From: Zygnema cylindricum | Taxonomy: Eukaryota; Streptophyta; Zygnematophyceae; Zygnematales; Zygnemataceae | Length of the DNA: 64,000 bases | Direction: 5' to 3' | Assembly (NCBI GenBank): GCA_037447655.1 | Contig: JBBHKE010000200.1 | Span: 1 to 64,000, forward strand | Translations under genes and position numbers: made by a program | The notes under the pieces: model-generated | Seen by the model: the letters and a program-made list of their open reading frames with translations, nothing else | The model's database searches: none | Told to the model about the DNA's origin: nothing | Part shown: piece after piece, positions 53,185 to 64,000 of the stretch | Layout of the letters: each line of letters starts with the position of its first letter | How positions within the stretch are numbered: the first letter of the stretch is position 1

Positions 53185-53589
53185 TATTTTTATCAAATAT
53201 ACTTGTGTAGTGGTTTTAGGGGCTTGATTTGCACATTATCATTACGTGATTAAAAGTTTATAGGGGTTTGATTAATACCCAATTTAGGGTTTTATAACAA
53301 AAATATTAGTCACTAAAAATTTAAGGCTATAAGAAACAAAGTATTTGTCATGTTTTTCCACATAAACAAACATATACGTCATTCTTCCTTACTTGCACGT
53401 AACATAATAAAAAAAAGGTAATAAAAGTATCACCAAAACAAAGTATTCAAAGTATTTGTATTGTATTTCATAAAAAAAAAAAAAAAACCAATGTTTGTAA
53501 TGTTGGTCATACAAAAAAAACAAAGTAATAAATATCACCGAAACAAAGTAGTCAAAGTATTTATGTTGCATTTAAAAAAAAAAATGTAT

Positions 53590-54130
53590 ATATATACCAA
53601 TATTTGTAATGTTAGTCAGCCTTTGAGTTGATAATGACGTTTAACAATTATCTTGGTCTTTAGACTAAGTTAGTTGATGGAAAAAAAATAAAAAAATATT
53701 CAAAGTAACAATGTAATCTAACAAACATATATTATGAATGAAAATAAGTGTTTGTAATGTTGGTCAGCCTCTGAGCTGATAATGATGTTTATGCAACCTT
53801 GTAAGTTGTAGGACTAAGTTGGTTGATCACAAAAAAAAAAAAAGTTCTCAAAGTAATAAATCTAATATAATAAACAACGAAAATTAATAAATATTAAGCG
53901 ATTGTAATGTTAGTCAGCCTTTGAGCTGATAATGATGTTTATGCAACCATCGGGGTCTTCAACTAAGGTGTTTGATTGAAAACAAAAAAAAACACTTAGA
54001 GTAATCAACATATTCTAACTATCAAAAAATATAAAAGAAAATACGTGGTTGTAGTGCTAGTAAGCCATCGAGCTGATAATGATGTTGTTCCAGCCTTCTA
54101 GGTCTTTGGACTAAGTTGGTTGAATCCTAG
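53590..54130. repeat. Tandem repeat, ~150-bp unit, four copies
   Basis: The phrase TAATGTTAGTCAGCCTTTGA, with variants, recurs at about 53608, 53755, 53907 and 54051, each followed by GCTGATAATGATGTT and a GGACTAAGTTGGTTGAT-like end. Spacers are A-rich and variable. Confidence 0.88.
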
Positions 54131-54602
54131 TTAAGTTTGATGTTTTTTTGGTTTTTTCTTTTTATTTTCATTTGTTTCTTTCATTTTTGTTATGTGATCA
54201 AGGTTGTATTGCAGTTATTTATTTTGTTTATCTTTTTTTTGTTTTCTTCTTCTGTCGCGTGACATGATTTAGTCTATCGTTTCATTAATTCGCGTTGTTT
54301 CATTGGACGATTGTTCCCCCATATAGTTTTCTTTTATATGTATTGATAACACGACATTTTGACGTGAGGTCGAATTTGTCTGGCCGTTTATCATACCATT
54401 ACAACATAGATGTCTCGTCCGCATAAAACTTAAGCATGAAACGCCCAAAAAGTAACGAATATGCGTATGAAACAAAAATCAAAACTTTATAAAATGCGTT
54501 GACCAACTTTGGCTTTATAATAAAATATTAAAATATTAAAATATAAATGCTACTACAACTCAATCAAATTTATTTTTGTTTTACCTTAATACGCATACTT
54601 TT

Positions 54603-55130
54603 GAATTAGCGTTAGCTACTCTAACTTCGACTGCTTTTAAATAGTGAAATGTACGAATTGTGTCAGTTCGTACTAAAAACTATTCATTATTTTGTACTGA
54701 CGTACAAAATAATTGTCAAGTAACGGCGTTGACTAGGGAAATTGAGTGCGTCGCTATGGAAATGCGTACTCAGATTTCATTCCAAGTCATAAAGACGAAG
54801 GAAAATCACAAAAAGTTGTTCGCACATGTTCAAAAAATATGTGAACTCAAACTATATATTTTGTTTAATTAGCGTTAATTGCTCCAATTTCGACTTTCTG
54901 AAATATTTAAATAGTGTAGTGTAAAAAATGGACCAGTTTGTACGAAAACTACTCATTATTTTGTACGGATGTACAGAATAAGAATTAGATAAAAGAGTCG
55001 ACACAGGAATTTGACTGCGTCACCACAAAAAAACGCACTTTGATTTGAATCCCATTCATAAAGACGAGGGAGAATCGCGAGAACTTGTTCTCACATATTC
55101 AAGCGTCGAACATGTGAACATAGACTATCG
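54603..55130. repeat. Tandem duplication, ~263-bp unit
   Basis: Two diverged copies begin AATTAGCGTTA at about 54605 and 54868 and share CTACTCATTATTTTGTACGG-like and CATAAAGACGARGG phrases. Identity is roughly 70-75% by eye. Confidence 0.8.
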
Positions 55131-55168
55131 CAGCTACATCTAAATTAGTGTTAGGTGTGTATAAAGTT

Positions 55169-55695
55169 CACCGTGAATTGTAATTTGAGTTATGAATGCT
55201 AATTCGGTCGCCCTAAATTTCGACTCTATCACTTTAAATAGAGTGAATAATTCTAAACTATCCTTTATACTATTTAAGGTAAGGCTAAATTATCGTATAA
55301 TAATTATAATATACTGCCGTTATAAATAGTGTGTCGTACGGTCGGTGTCTGACCGTACATATTGTACTTTAACAGCTAACAAAGTACAAAAAATGAGTTA
55401 ATTTAATCGGCGCGCGCACGCCAAATTGCACTAAAAATAAAAAAAACCGATCAAATTCCAACGAAAAAAACCCGTTCGCGTGTCTCCGTCCTATCGACAG
55501 CATGGTCGTTCGTGACTTCGTGTGAACATTGAGATAAGTTTGCATGTGACGTCAAACTATATGGACAGATATTTTTTGTACTTGTACTTAATTTAATGTT
55601 TATAATTACTACGTGGATAATTAATGCCGACATAACCCTCGTCCGTGTGAATATTGACCCAAAATAGAGTTTAGCTTTAATAGCGATTCACGGTG
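55169..55695 (-). mobile_element. CACCGYGAATCG TIR element, copy A
   Basis: The left end CACCGTGAATTG and right end CGATTCACGGTG are inverse complements with one mismatch. TA follows the right end. The minus strand aligns with the interior of the element at 58594-59207, including TTATGTCGGCATTAATTATC and GTTCACACGAAGTC-like phrases. It has no transposase. Confidence 0.78.
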
Positions 55696-56304
55696 TACGT
55701 TCAACCCTTTATTTCAATAAGTCCGGACATTATAATCGTACATTTACTCCATACGAAAGTATAAGCATTTTACGAAAGTTTGAAAATCCATACAAAGTAA
55801 CGAAAAATGTCAAAATCCGTACGAATGAGACATCTATGTATTACAACCACGCGAAATACAACAAATAGGATTATACCACGTGTCTCTATTCATTACATAA
55901 AAATTGGAACATGACATAGCCAATCAAAACTCAAATCACTCAACGGCACACGATCTTACACAAAAAAAATCGACGATCAATTATCGTTTTCACCAGAGAC
56001 GCCAATCAAAACTCAAAAAACTCAACGGCTCAAGATCTTACACAAAAATAATCGACGATCAATTATCGTTGTCACCAGAGACGAATGCGACTAGAATGCT
56101 TTTCCCTTTTAGAAAAAGGGCAAAGCAAAAAGTGACTTACGTAGACGTGTACGAAGAATTGTGACAGATGAAGTGGTACATAAAATGAGGCGAAACTTCC
56201 ACTCGCCTTCAATTTGAGGCGTTTCTCCGCACGCTGTACAATTTTTGTGACTTCGTAATGTCCGTACGCCACATTGTCGACGTGTCGAAACCCTAAAATA
56301 CCTT

Positions 56305-57362
56305 TCGCTGTCGCACATAATTTGCGGTTTCGTTTATCGTCTTCCCACTTGCCGACAGGTGGCCAATTTTTTTCATACGCCGTATGTGTGAAGATACGTG
56401 TTTATTTTGTACAGATCAGCTCACGCAAAACATTAAACACAAGTTGTAAACGTGCAGTGCTTTTTTTTTTGGTACTACGCGCACAAAAATTGTAAAAAAC
56501 TTCAGACACTTGCGACAGTGTCTGCATATTCGCTCACCTTATTGGACTTTTTTTCAAATCACCTCACGAGGTGATTTGATGTAAAGTTTGAACATGTGTT
56601 GAAAGGACGCGAAAGTGGCTCGAAATGCGCTAAACGACAAATTATATCACCTTCGACGACAAACTAATGTACGTATAAAGTTTCAAGGTAATGCAACTTG
56701 TACGGTGGTAATTTCCATTTTTTGTTACGGCTGCGTATTTTCTCATTTTTTTCTAAGGGTACTTTCGCATGTGCTAAAGTTACAGTTATTTTCTGTCGTT
56801 TTCCTCTGTAACGTAGAAAAAAACGAGAAAATATGCAGCCGTACCATAAAAACGAAATTAATACCGTACAAATTGCAACTTTAAATGTACTGTAGTTTGT
56901 CGTTTAGGTCGATGCAGTTTGTCGTCTAGCGAGTTTCGACCCATTTTCACGTCCTTCCAGCTCATCTTCAAACTTGAAATCAAATCATCTCGCGAGGTGA
57001 TTTTAATTAAAGTTCCAGGATGCGAGCGAATAGGAAGACGTTGTAACACGTGCCATAAGTTTTTTACTATTCCCGAGGGCGGAGTACCAAAAAAAAAAAC
57101 CAAATGCACATTTACGGCATGTACGAACCGTATTCCGTACGCTGTTTTCCGTACAGGGGCCGTGGAGGGGTCACGACCAACGGACGCCATTTCGCAAAAG
57201 CGCGAAGGCGCCTCCTTCCTTCCCCTCATATCCTTCCTCAACGTTCTCTGTCGTAACACTCTTTTCTCAAACACACGTGCTTTCACATATACGGCGTAGG
57301 AATAACATTGGGCACCTTTCGAAAACCGGGAAGGCGAAAAACAAACCGCATTTATGTGCAAC
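56305..57362. repeat. Foldback element: 1.06-kb imperfect palindrome
   Basis: The left arm (about 56305-56800) pairs with the right arm (about 56830-57362) along nearly the full length at roughly 70-75% identity. Matching pairs include GCACATAATTTGCGG with the complement of CCGCATTTATGTGC, TACGCCGTATGTGTGAA with TTTCACATATACGGCGTA, and GTAAAAAACTT with AAGTTTTTTAC. Two near-perfect short palindromes (AAATCACCTC-AC-GAGGTGATTT at about 56556 and its relative near 56983) mark equivalent points in each arm. A transcript would fold into a long hairpin. Confidence 0.85.
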
Positions 57363-57435
57363 CTACCTGTTTGCATTTATATGGTAGGCACACAGGCAGG
57401 CTGTTGGCAAGCAGGTAATTAACAGGCAGGCAGTT

Positions 57436-57492
<57 letters not shown>

Positions 57493-57678
57493 ATATATAT
57501 ATGCATATTATAATATATATTATATTATTAATATTATTGTTATTATATTATAATTATATTATATTATAATATAATATATATGCATATTATTTGTCTCCCA
57601 ACTGCCTGCCTGTCTGCATTTATATGGTAGGCACACAAGCAGGCTGTTGGCAGGCAGGTAATTAATTGGCAGGCAATT

Positions 57679-57747
<69 letters not shown>
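57363..57747. repeat. Duplicated GGCAGGCAG-rich block around AT microsatellites
   Basis: The sequence CATTTATATGGTAGGCACAC through GGCAGGCAGTTGGC occurs at about 57373-57437 and again at about 57617-57680. Each is followed by an (AT)n run (57439-57485 and 57681-57747). Confidence 0.9.
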
Positions 57748-57750
<3 letters not shown>

Positions 57751-58430
57751 TGTTGTGTATCGGTAAGGATTTGCCGATAACCGATATGGGCCTTTTTTCG
57801 GGGACCCGATAATCGATATATTGGTACGATATATCGCTATCGGTCTTATCGCCGATAAGTAGCCGATAATATCGGCTACTTATCCGCGATAATGCCGATA
57901 AGGATAACTATTGGCGATAATTGTACAGACCGTACAAATAAATGTACGGCCTGTAGAGTCATCTGTACGTCTTATTCCCCCGACGCGCCCTACTCACAAC
58001 CCCTGAGGTACCCACCAATCAGATCATTGGTACAAGCCGAAAGTACAGTAACCGACAATGGATATGTACGGCTTAAGTACGGTTCCAGTTAAAACGATGT
58101 ACCTTTCACATCCGACGCCGTGGCTTTGTCCCTTCCTTTTTTGGGATCCAGTGGAAATCTGCCACGTGTCAATCCGTGGAGTTTTTTGGCAAAAGAAAAA
58201 AGCCATTCCGAGATGGCGGGGCTCACGCTGACCGTCCGCTCGCATTTTCTCATTGAAAGTCGTCCGTTCGATTCCGGCTGCGCGCATAATGTTATTTTGC
58301 ATCCGTTGTACTTTGTGTCCGCCGTCTTTTTACCGTTCCATGATAATCAGTTTATCGGTGCAATTCCGTACGTTCCCGTAAAATTTATGTTTAGTTAACC
58401 GCCCAAAAAGTACTACAAACATTTCCCGTA
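57748..58430 (-). mobile_element. TAGTGTTGTG TIR element, second copy, one end lost
   Basis: Starts TAGTGTTGTGTATCGGTAA at 57748 and is colinear with the reverse complement of 40827-41722, including CGATGTACCTTTCACATCCGACG and GCTCACGCTGACCGTC phrases. The opposite terminus is not found. Its left end abuts the AT microsatellite. Confidence 0.8.
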
Positions 58431-58593
58431 AAAAACCGTACATTTATCGTAAATTTACCGTTCAATTTACCGGACAGAAAGCACTCCGACAGAAAAAAAC
58501 CCTTACTTAGGCACATGGAGACGCACCCTTACTCTAATAACGATTGACGGTGTACTTTCTGGGTGGTATCACGTAAGTTAAGATCGGATACTA

Positions 58594-59207
58594 CACCGCG
58601 AATCGTAATTAGAGTAATGAAAAAATTATAGTAAAAAAACAAAAAAAAAACAATTAGAGTAATTAACTCTAATTTATGTGATATAACTTTTTCACAGAGG
58701 AAGTTTACTCTTATTTATTTAAGTACTCTATATTGGGTTATGTCGGCAATAATTATCCGCGCTGAAATTATGAACACTAAATTACGTAGACGTACAAAAT
58801 CTGTCTGTCCGTATTGTTTTGACGTCATTATGACGTTAGTTTTATTTGTCGCGCTGAATGTCAGTTAATGTTCACACTGACGACGATGATGTCGACGGAC
58901 GAGAGTTATGCGGACGGCTTTTTTTCGATGTGATTAATTTTTCGTTTAGCGCGATTTCACATGAGAGCGTGATTCTATTAAATCATTATTTGTACTCTAA
59001 ACTTAAAAAAGTACAAATTGCACGGTCGAACGTCGTCCGTACTCCCCGCTATTTAAAACTAACCTATATGACATTTTTTTACGCTAATTAAACTTACCTA
59101 AATTAGAATAATGAAAAAATTAGAATCGTTTACTCTATTTGATGTCATATAGTCGAAATTTCGAGCGACCGAATTAGAGTAATTTACTCTAATTACGATT
59201 CGCGGTG
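58594..59207 (+). mobile_element. CACCGYGAATCG TIR element, copy B, complete
   Basis: A perfect inverted repeat of 24 bp or more bounds the 614-bp element. It begins CACCGCGAATCGTAATTAGA and ends with the complement. TA dinucleotides flank both ends (58592-58593 and 59208-59209), as in Tc1/mariner-type insertions. A 77-residue open frame inside shows no transposase motif. Confidence 0.85.
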
Positions 59208-60403
59208 TACAGTAACAATCGTCAAAGATCGAACCGACCAATTTTAATGTAAAATCTAAAAATATTCATTTGCGTACCATTGTACTTGCGTACCGATCAA
59301 AAGTCAATACTCGTTGCGTAGGAAACCAGTAACCACGAAGCTTTGGAAGGATGGCAGAAGGAGCGTGACAACGAAATACATTTCGGCAATGATTTTCCGT
59401 TGGATCCTGGTGGACTCGTGTCCACCTTGTCCGGCACATGGCCTGTGCAACGTGTGAGAATTACGACGGTAATCCATCGTGAAACGCATATGTAATACCC
59501 ACGTGTTGCGATCCTACACATTCTGTACTGTAGCTGACCAGCCACCTGGGAGAGGCGGGTGTTCAATTAAGAACCGAATGGCGCGAATGCTTCGCGGATG
59601 AATACCCAAGTATTATCCAACGGTCTTTGTTACCTTTCGGACCTTCTGAGAATATTGGTAAGATCTCTGTAATGTTGTTTTGCCAATTAAAACAAAATAA
59701 GCGGTATGTCTCAGTACGGAAATGTACGAATATCTGTAAACAACCTCACTTTTCGTGAGGTACTGTAAAGGCAAAATCGTATTATTAACGCTATGTTCGG
59801 TTCAAGCCTTCAAGGGTCGTAATTCAGGTGCACCGCCGCACCGAATAGAGATTCACGGTATACTGTACTTTGTCGTTGCTGTTCAACATCCGTACTGGCT
59901 ACACGTGTATCGTTCTCTAACGGCTCAACCGCCAACGACAAACAACAAACCGCAGCGCATCATCATCCCGGCCGTTTGAGTCCTCTACTCCGCGAACCAC
60001 GCGTCACTCAACACGACCTTGTACTTGCCACGTGTACTTTACACCTCTTCCTTCCATTTCCTTTCCTACTTCCTCCACTTTCCCTCCCTCCCTTCTTTCC
60101 CTCCACTCCTCCCTTCCCCTCCCCTCCCCTCTCCTCCCCATTTCCCTCACCTGCCACCAGACGTCCCTTCCACCTCCCTCCCTTTCCCCCCTCCCCAACC
60201 TTCCTTCCTTTCTCTCCCTCGTCTGACTCCCTGCGCTGCCAGCTTCCGCCGACGCCCTGCGATCCGACGGCTGCGGCGTGGTCCGGCGGGCGGCTGGCTG
60301 GCTGGGCGGCGGCGGCAGGGGCAACGCGGGCAGCGGCGGGCGGGCGGCGGCGCGGGCGCCGTCAGCGAGCGAGCGGCTGGAGGGGCGGCTGGGGGCGGCC
60401 GGG
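59208..60403. other. Intergenic DNA; pyrimidine tract and GC-rich leader near 60050-60403
   Basis: 59573-59630 is a diverged copy of 44783-44850. From about 60040 the sequence is C/T-rich, and from 60230 very GC-rich, a likely promoter and 5' leader for the exon at 60404. Confidence 0.45.
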
Positions 60404-60484
60404 ATGGCGCTCAGGCGGAGCTACGCGCATCTGGCGCTGAACCCTGAAGCGCACGGGGGCTTAGTGCCAAGGAAAGCGCTGGAG
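60404..60484 (+). CDS. Probable first exon of an unidentified gene
   Basis: ATG at 60404 in a GGGATGGC context opens 27 codons (MALRRSYAHLALNPEAHGGL, then VPRKALE), ending at a GAG|GTGAGG donor at 60485. The same frame is open further upstream from 60278 with a Gly/Ala/Arg-rich stretch that looks like leader composition. The GC-rich island and consensus donor support a real first exon. The family is not recognised. The acidic candidate last exon at 63559 could belong to the same gene. Confidence 0.5.
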
Positions 60485-60540
60485 GTGAGGGAGACAGGGA
60501 AATTTTTACTCGTTTAATTCTCGTTTATATTCTCTCGGTT

Positions 60541-60890
60541 TTCTCTTCTCTCTCTCTCTCTTTTTCTCTCTCTCTCTTTTTTTCTCTCTCTCTCTTTTTC
60601 TCTCTCTCTTTTTTTCTCTCTCTCTTTTTCTTTTTCTTTGTTTTTTTTTCTTTTCGCCTTCCCTCTCTTTTTATCTCTTCTGCTCTCGCTCTCCCGCTTC
60701 CTCTACTTCTCTCTCTCTCCCTTTCTCTCTGCCTCTCTCTCGTTCCCCGCTCTCTCACTCTGTTTTCTCTCACGATTCCTCTCTCTCACCTCTGTCTATC
60801 TCTCTCCTCTGTGTCTCCCTCTGCCTCCGCTTCTGTCCCTTTCGCAGTTTCCCTCTTTCTCTCCCTCTCCCTCTCCCTCCCCCTCTTGGC
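60541..60890. repeat. CT-rich microsatellite in the probable intron
   Basis: CTCTCTCTTTTT and CTCTCC repeats. Ser/Leu-only open frames are artefacts. Confidence 0.92.
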
Positions 60891-61384
60891 ATTGCATGCA
60901 AAACATATGTAAATACCTGATCCAATCCCGGACATTTTTTATTATTTATGTTAAAAAAAGTTTTTGTAACTTATTCAAATCGGCAGACAGTTAATTTAAC
61001 TTTTTGTTCACATGAATTAGTTTGGAGGCATTAAGTTTGAATCGATCAATTTCTATTGGTTTTCATTCTGAAATCACTGAGGAAACCCTAAATACATTTT
61101 GAATCCGTTCTGTTAATTTAAATTTTCTACAAAGGAAAATAGGTGTTACCGGGGGCGGTTCGATATATATTAGGCAAGCATTTCAAAATAAAAGTGAAAT
61201 CCCAAACATGTCCTGTTTAAAAATGCACAAACAAATAACAAATTTCAGTTTTTCAACAAAATCAGTAAAATTGAAGTAATTTGACATTACAGAAGTCTTA
61301 TTCACGAATGGTTTCAGTGCCTGTCTTCATGCATATATATGTATATATGTTCAAATAAGTACAATGCCAAATGTCCATGAAAAT
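60891..61384. other. No gene seen
   Basis: AT-rich, intron-like sequence. Confidence 0.3.
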
Positions 61385-61570
61385 ACGTATAAAAAGGGAT
61401 GGTTAGTTTATGGGACGGTTAGTGCTCATAATTTTGTTTTAAATGTATTCTTTTATTTTATATATGAACTAACCGTCCCATTATTTCTACTTCAAATAAA
61501 CCAACGTTACCATTTTATACAAATGATATTTATGTTTTATATATGAATTTCCCGTCCCATTTTATACGCA
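61385..61570. repeat. Nested inverted repeat (hairpin)
   Basis: ATGGGACGGTTAGT (61410-61423) pairs perfectly with ACTAACCGTCCCAT (61468-61481). An outer, imperfect pair CGTATAAAAAGGGATGG (about 61386) and CCGTCCCATTTTATACG (about 61552) encloses it. A third CATTTTATAC-type arm lies between. Could be a small MITE or a hairpin RNA source. Confidence 0.7.
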
Positions 61571-62373
61571 TTATGACGGATATACAGGGTTATAATCATT
61601 TGACATTTTTCCACATTCAAACACTGTGTCCATCATCGCAACAAATTAAGGAAAGTGGAGGTTCACTGTTTGCCATTATTAATATGGACAAAAACACTAA
61701 TTTGGGTAGGCAAAACGGCGCAAAAAGGAAAATGGGGGGCTTTATGTGCTCGTGTAATATACGCTTTTTTTTTTGGGGGGTATGCTTAATGCATAAAAAA
61801 TTATTACCAGGCCTTGAAATTGAGGCACTCAAATTCTGTACTTAAAATTTTATATCTGAAACCTATGGCGAAATGATGAAAAGTGGTTTTGTCACCAAAG
61901 TATGACCTTAAAGGATTGGCTTTTTTATCCTGTCTGCTTCATCCTCTTGAGTCGTTGCAAAAAGGACGAAAAAAGAGAAGCATAAGTGGATTACGGAATC
62001 ACATATTTGAGTTAAGGTTCTTTTTTTGGTCATAAATTCCACCGTTGTTGAATGTTTCAATGAAGGTTCGAACTATAGTTGGATACCTTATGGACGTTTT
62101 ATTTTTAGGCTTGGGTTCTGTCAGTCTGCGTTCCACCCCCTTACTGGGCACAAGCGTTTGAGAAAATTCATTCTGGTGTATGAAGAAGATGTTCAGGGAT
62201 TCAAGAACATTCTGATATCAAATTTGTAAGAAAGTTGCAAAAAAGTTATGCAAAAGTGGTCAGCAGTTGCCATTTCCTTAGAAAACACTGTGTATATATA
62301 TAAGAGATACGTCTGTAAAAAACTTGTACGCAGAGAAATTTGTATCCGCAAAATGTGTATTATATGTGTATGA

Positions 62374-62375
<2 letters not shown>
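61571..62375. other. No gene confidently seen
   Basis: Some stretches (for example 62109-62220) have exon-like open frames next to TTTTAG acceptor-like sites, but none can be assigned. Confidence 0.3.
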
Positions 62376-62417
<42 letters not shown>

Positions 62418-62450
62418 ACACACACAAACACACACACACACGCACACCCA
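62376..62450. repeat. (AT)n and (CA)n microsatellite
   Basis: AT dinucleotides to about 62414 followed by ACACAC-type repeats. Confidence 0.95.
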
Positions 62451-63465
62451 CATACATATAAAAATAAGTGTATATATATTTTTGTGGATGTGTTCAATAA
62501 TATTCTTTATACTTTATCCTCCGAGTACTGCAGAGTCAGTTGTACTCACAATCAGAGTAAAAAGAGCTTATTTATTTGTAAAGCAAAAAATCATTCAGAC
62601 AAGAACTTCGAACATGGTTTTCAAATTTTAGCTTTTTTATTCGATGTTCTTTCTAGTCGTACTTAAAAGGTCATAAAAGTTTTTAATTTTCTAACAATGA
62701 CTCTCAAGCCGATTTCTTTTATAGACCTGTGGAAAAAAAATAAGTTTGATCAAGTCATAGAGTGGTCAGTCTAGTTGAAGCAATGTTGAGAAAACTACAG
62801 TACTGTTGAGTTTTTCTTTTCATTTTTTTTTCTTTTCTTAAGTTTTTATTTTTCACGAGTGTAAGTATGTTTAACATGAATGATTAACATTTGTTCTAGT
62901 TCTTTTTTGTGTTTCATCAATGGTCATGCTTTTCACATATTATTCCAATTTTGTAGTCAAAGACTAATCTCGTTATGCTGTTTTTTTTATTGTTGAGCTA
63001 AAATGTAGCGTCAAATGTTTTTTCAATGTGTGAACTTAAGCAAGTTGTTTAGGTGAGAAATAAGCAAAATATGCATCAGCAGTTTTCCGTCAATAAAAAA
63101 AGGTGGTTGTGATCCAAAAGGCGGATACAATATATATTTGGGAAAGCCAGACGTAATCGATTGGAAAAATATGTGTATGAGAGGGTGGGAGGGAGTGAGA
63201 GAAGAAAAGAGGGAGAAGTGGAGAAGCGGGAATAAAGTTAATGGATACAATATATAGCATTTTTTTTTGTTTTTGCTTGTTTTTTTAATCAAATGTGAGA
63301 AAAAACGAATGATTTTCGTCATTCTTTTTGGAGCATCTTTTTGACTTTATAACAACCAAAACCTTTTTTTAAAGAGGAACTCTTTTAATCACTCACTCCT
63401 CTCCAACTTTTTCCTTCTTATTCCACTCTTTCATCAAGGTGATGTTTTTAGGTCGCCCTCCCCAT
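62451..63465. other. No gene seen
   Basis: T-rich sequence without a supported exon. A GGGAGGGAGTGAGAG purine block lies near 63180. Confidence 0.3.
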
Positions 63466-63496
63466 CTCCCTCCCTCCCTCCCTCCCTCCCTCCCTC
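63466..63496. repeat. (CCCT)n microsatellite
   Basis: Seven or eight CCCT units in tandem. Confidence 0.95.
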
Positions 63497-63558
63497 GCAC
63501 TCTCTTCTCTTCCCCCACCTCTTGAATTTCAACGTCTCCATGGTATGTTTTTCTTCAG

Positions 63559-63621
63559 GACCACTTTCAATTATTCCCCACCAATATTAGTGAGGACATT
63601 CTTCCAAAGGGACATTACTAG
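63559..63621 (+). CDS. Candidate last exon, 20 codons
   Basis: After a pyrimidine-rich TTTTTCTTCAG acceptor the frame encodes DHFQLFPTNISEDILPKGHY and ends at TAG 63619-63621. The residues look protein-like and the acceptor is good. It may be the terminal exon of the gene starting at 60404, but nothing else ties them together. Confidence 0.3.
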   Translation, partial: DHFQLFPTNISEDILPKGHY

Positions 63622-64000
63622 CTTCGGTGGCTCAAAATCTTGGTCCCTCTTTAGTTGATCGAGCTTTTGGAGGAAAGGACGATTTAGATTGGATAGATTT
63701 TCTAAAAGGAACTATTATTTGTTGTAAAGAAACTTCCAGAGCTTGTCGGTTGAATTTGCTTATATCGGTTTTTGCGAAGTTTCCAGATCGAGAAAAGACA
63801 AAACAAAATTCGACCGAGAAAAAGGTTTTTGACGAGGGAGAGAGAGGAGGAGAGGGTGAGGGAAAGGGAGAGGGAGAAAAGAGGCAGTGGAGAAACACGA
63901 AGGAAGGGGAGGAAAGAGGAATACTAATAGAGGAGGATATCCGGTCAAACTCTAATTTAGAAGAAGGCTGGTTTGATACTCAAAGTTTGGAAAATTTATT
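63622..64000. other. No further gene seen
   Basis: Likely 3' flank of the preceding candidate exon, with a G/A-rich block at 63830-63920. Confidence 0.3.

Noticed and set aside
62109-62175. Possible internal exon (AWVLSVCVPPPYWAQAFEKIH) between a TTTTAG acceptor and a GTGTATG donor
   Set aside because: The residues look plausible but the family is not recognised and the same stretch is open in other frames. Too weak to list.

Overview
The window is nuclear DNA from a plant-lineage eukaryote, most likely a charophyte (streptophyte) green alga. The reasons are an intron-bearing type I LHCII gene, plant-type exons with GT-AG introns, a plant-type repeat load of Ty1/copia and Ty3/gypsy elements, and a gypsy element carrying a cytosine DNA methyltransferase, an arrangement reported in charophytes. 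The organism assignment is inference. Host genes occupy only a few kilobases; most of the window is transposable elements, short terminal-inverted-repeat (TIR) elements, tandem repeats and low-complexity DNA. Layout: bases 1-5000 hold the last exon of an unidentified gene, a complete two-exon LHCII gene (2634-4115) with a recognisable promoter region, and the last two exons of an aspartate kinase (4476-4875). Bases 5000-13000 are intergenic, with a dispersed repeat, a Harbinger-like TIR element (10429-11377), a hAT-like element with perfect 8-bp target duplications (12156-12606), and several hairpins and homopolymers. Bases 13090-23147 (minus strand) are a decayed Ty3/gypsy element whose order is gag, protease, C5-cytosine DNA methyltransferase, reverse transcriptase, RNase H, integrase, PHD finger. 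The methyltransferase C-terminal half shares the reading frame of the reverse transcriptase, so it was part of Pol. Bases 25926-30148 are an internally deleted Ty1/copia element with complete 567-bp LTRs. Bases 30149-45112 mix TIR elements and satellites with a two-exon gene for an 89-residue protein (36337-38168) and an isolated fumarylacetoacetate-hydrolase-family exon (40407-40526). Bases 45113-45601 hold two exons of a cationic amino acid transporter, apparently broken. Immediately downstream a very young, apparently complete Ty1/copia element (45950-52365) is inserted with a perfect 5-bp target duplication. Its 1032-bp LTRs differ at one site that I could find. Its gag and pol lie in the same frame, separated by one UAG, and its primer-binding site matches the anticodon region of initiator tRNA-Met rather than the tRNA 3' end. 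The rest (52366-64000) is microsatellite, tandem repeats, a 1.06-kb foldback element, two copies of one TIR family, one copy of another, and candidate exons at 60404 and 63559. How it fits together: the host genes are unrelated housekeeping and photosynthesis functions with no shared operon or cluster logic. The most notable system is the gypsy element, which combines a DNA-methylating enzyme with a putative histone-reading finger on its integrase. It is now broken by stops and frameshifts, so this copy is a relic of a system that may be active elsewhere in the genome.
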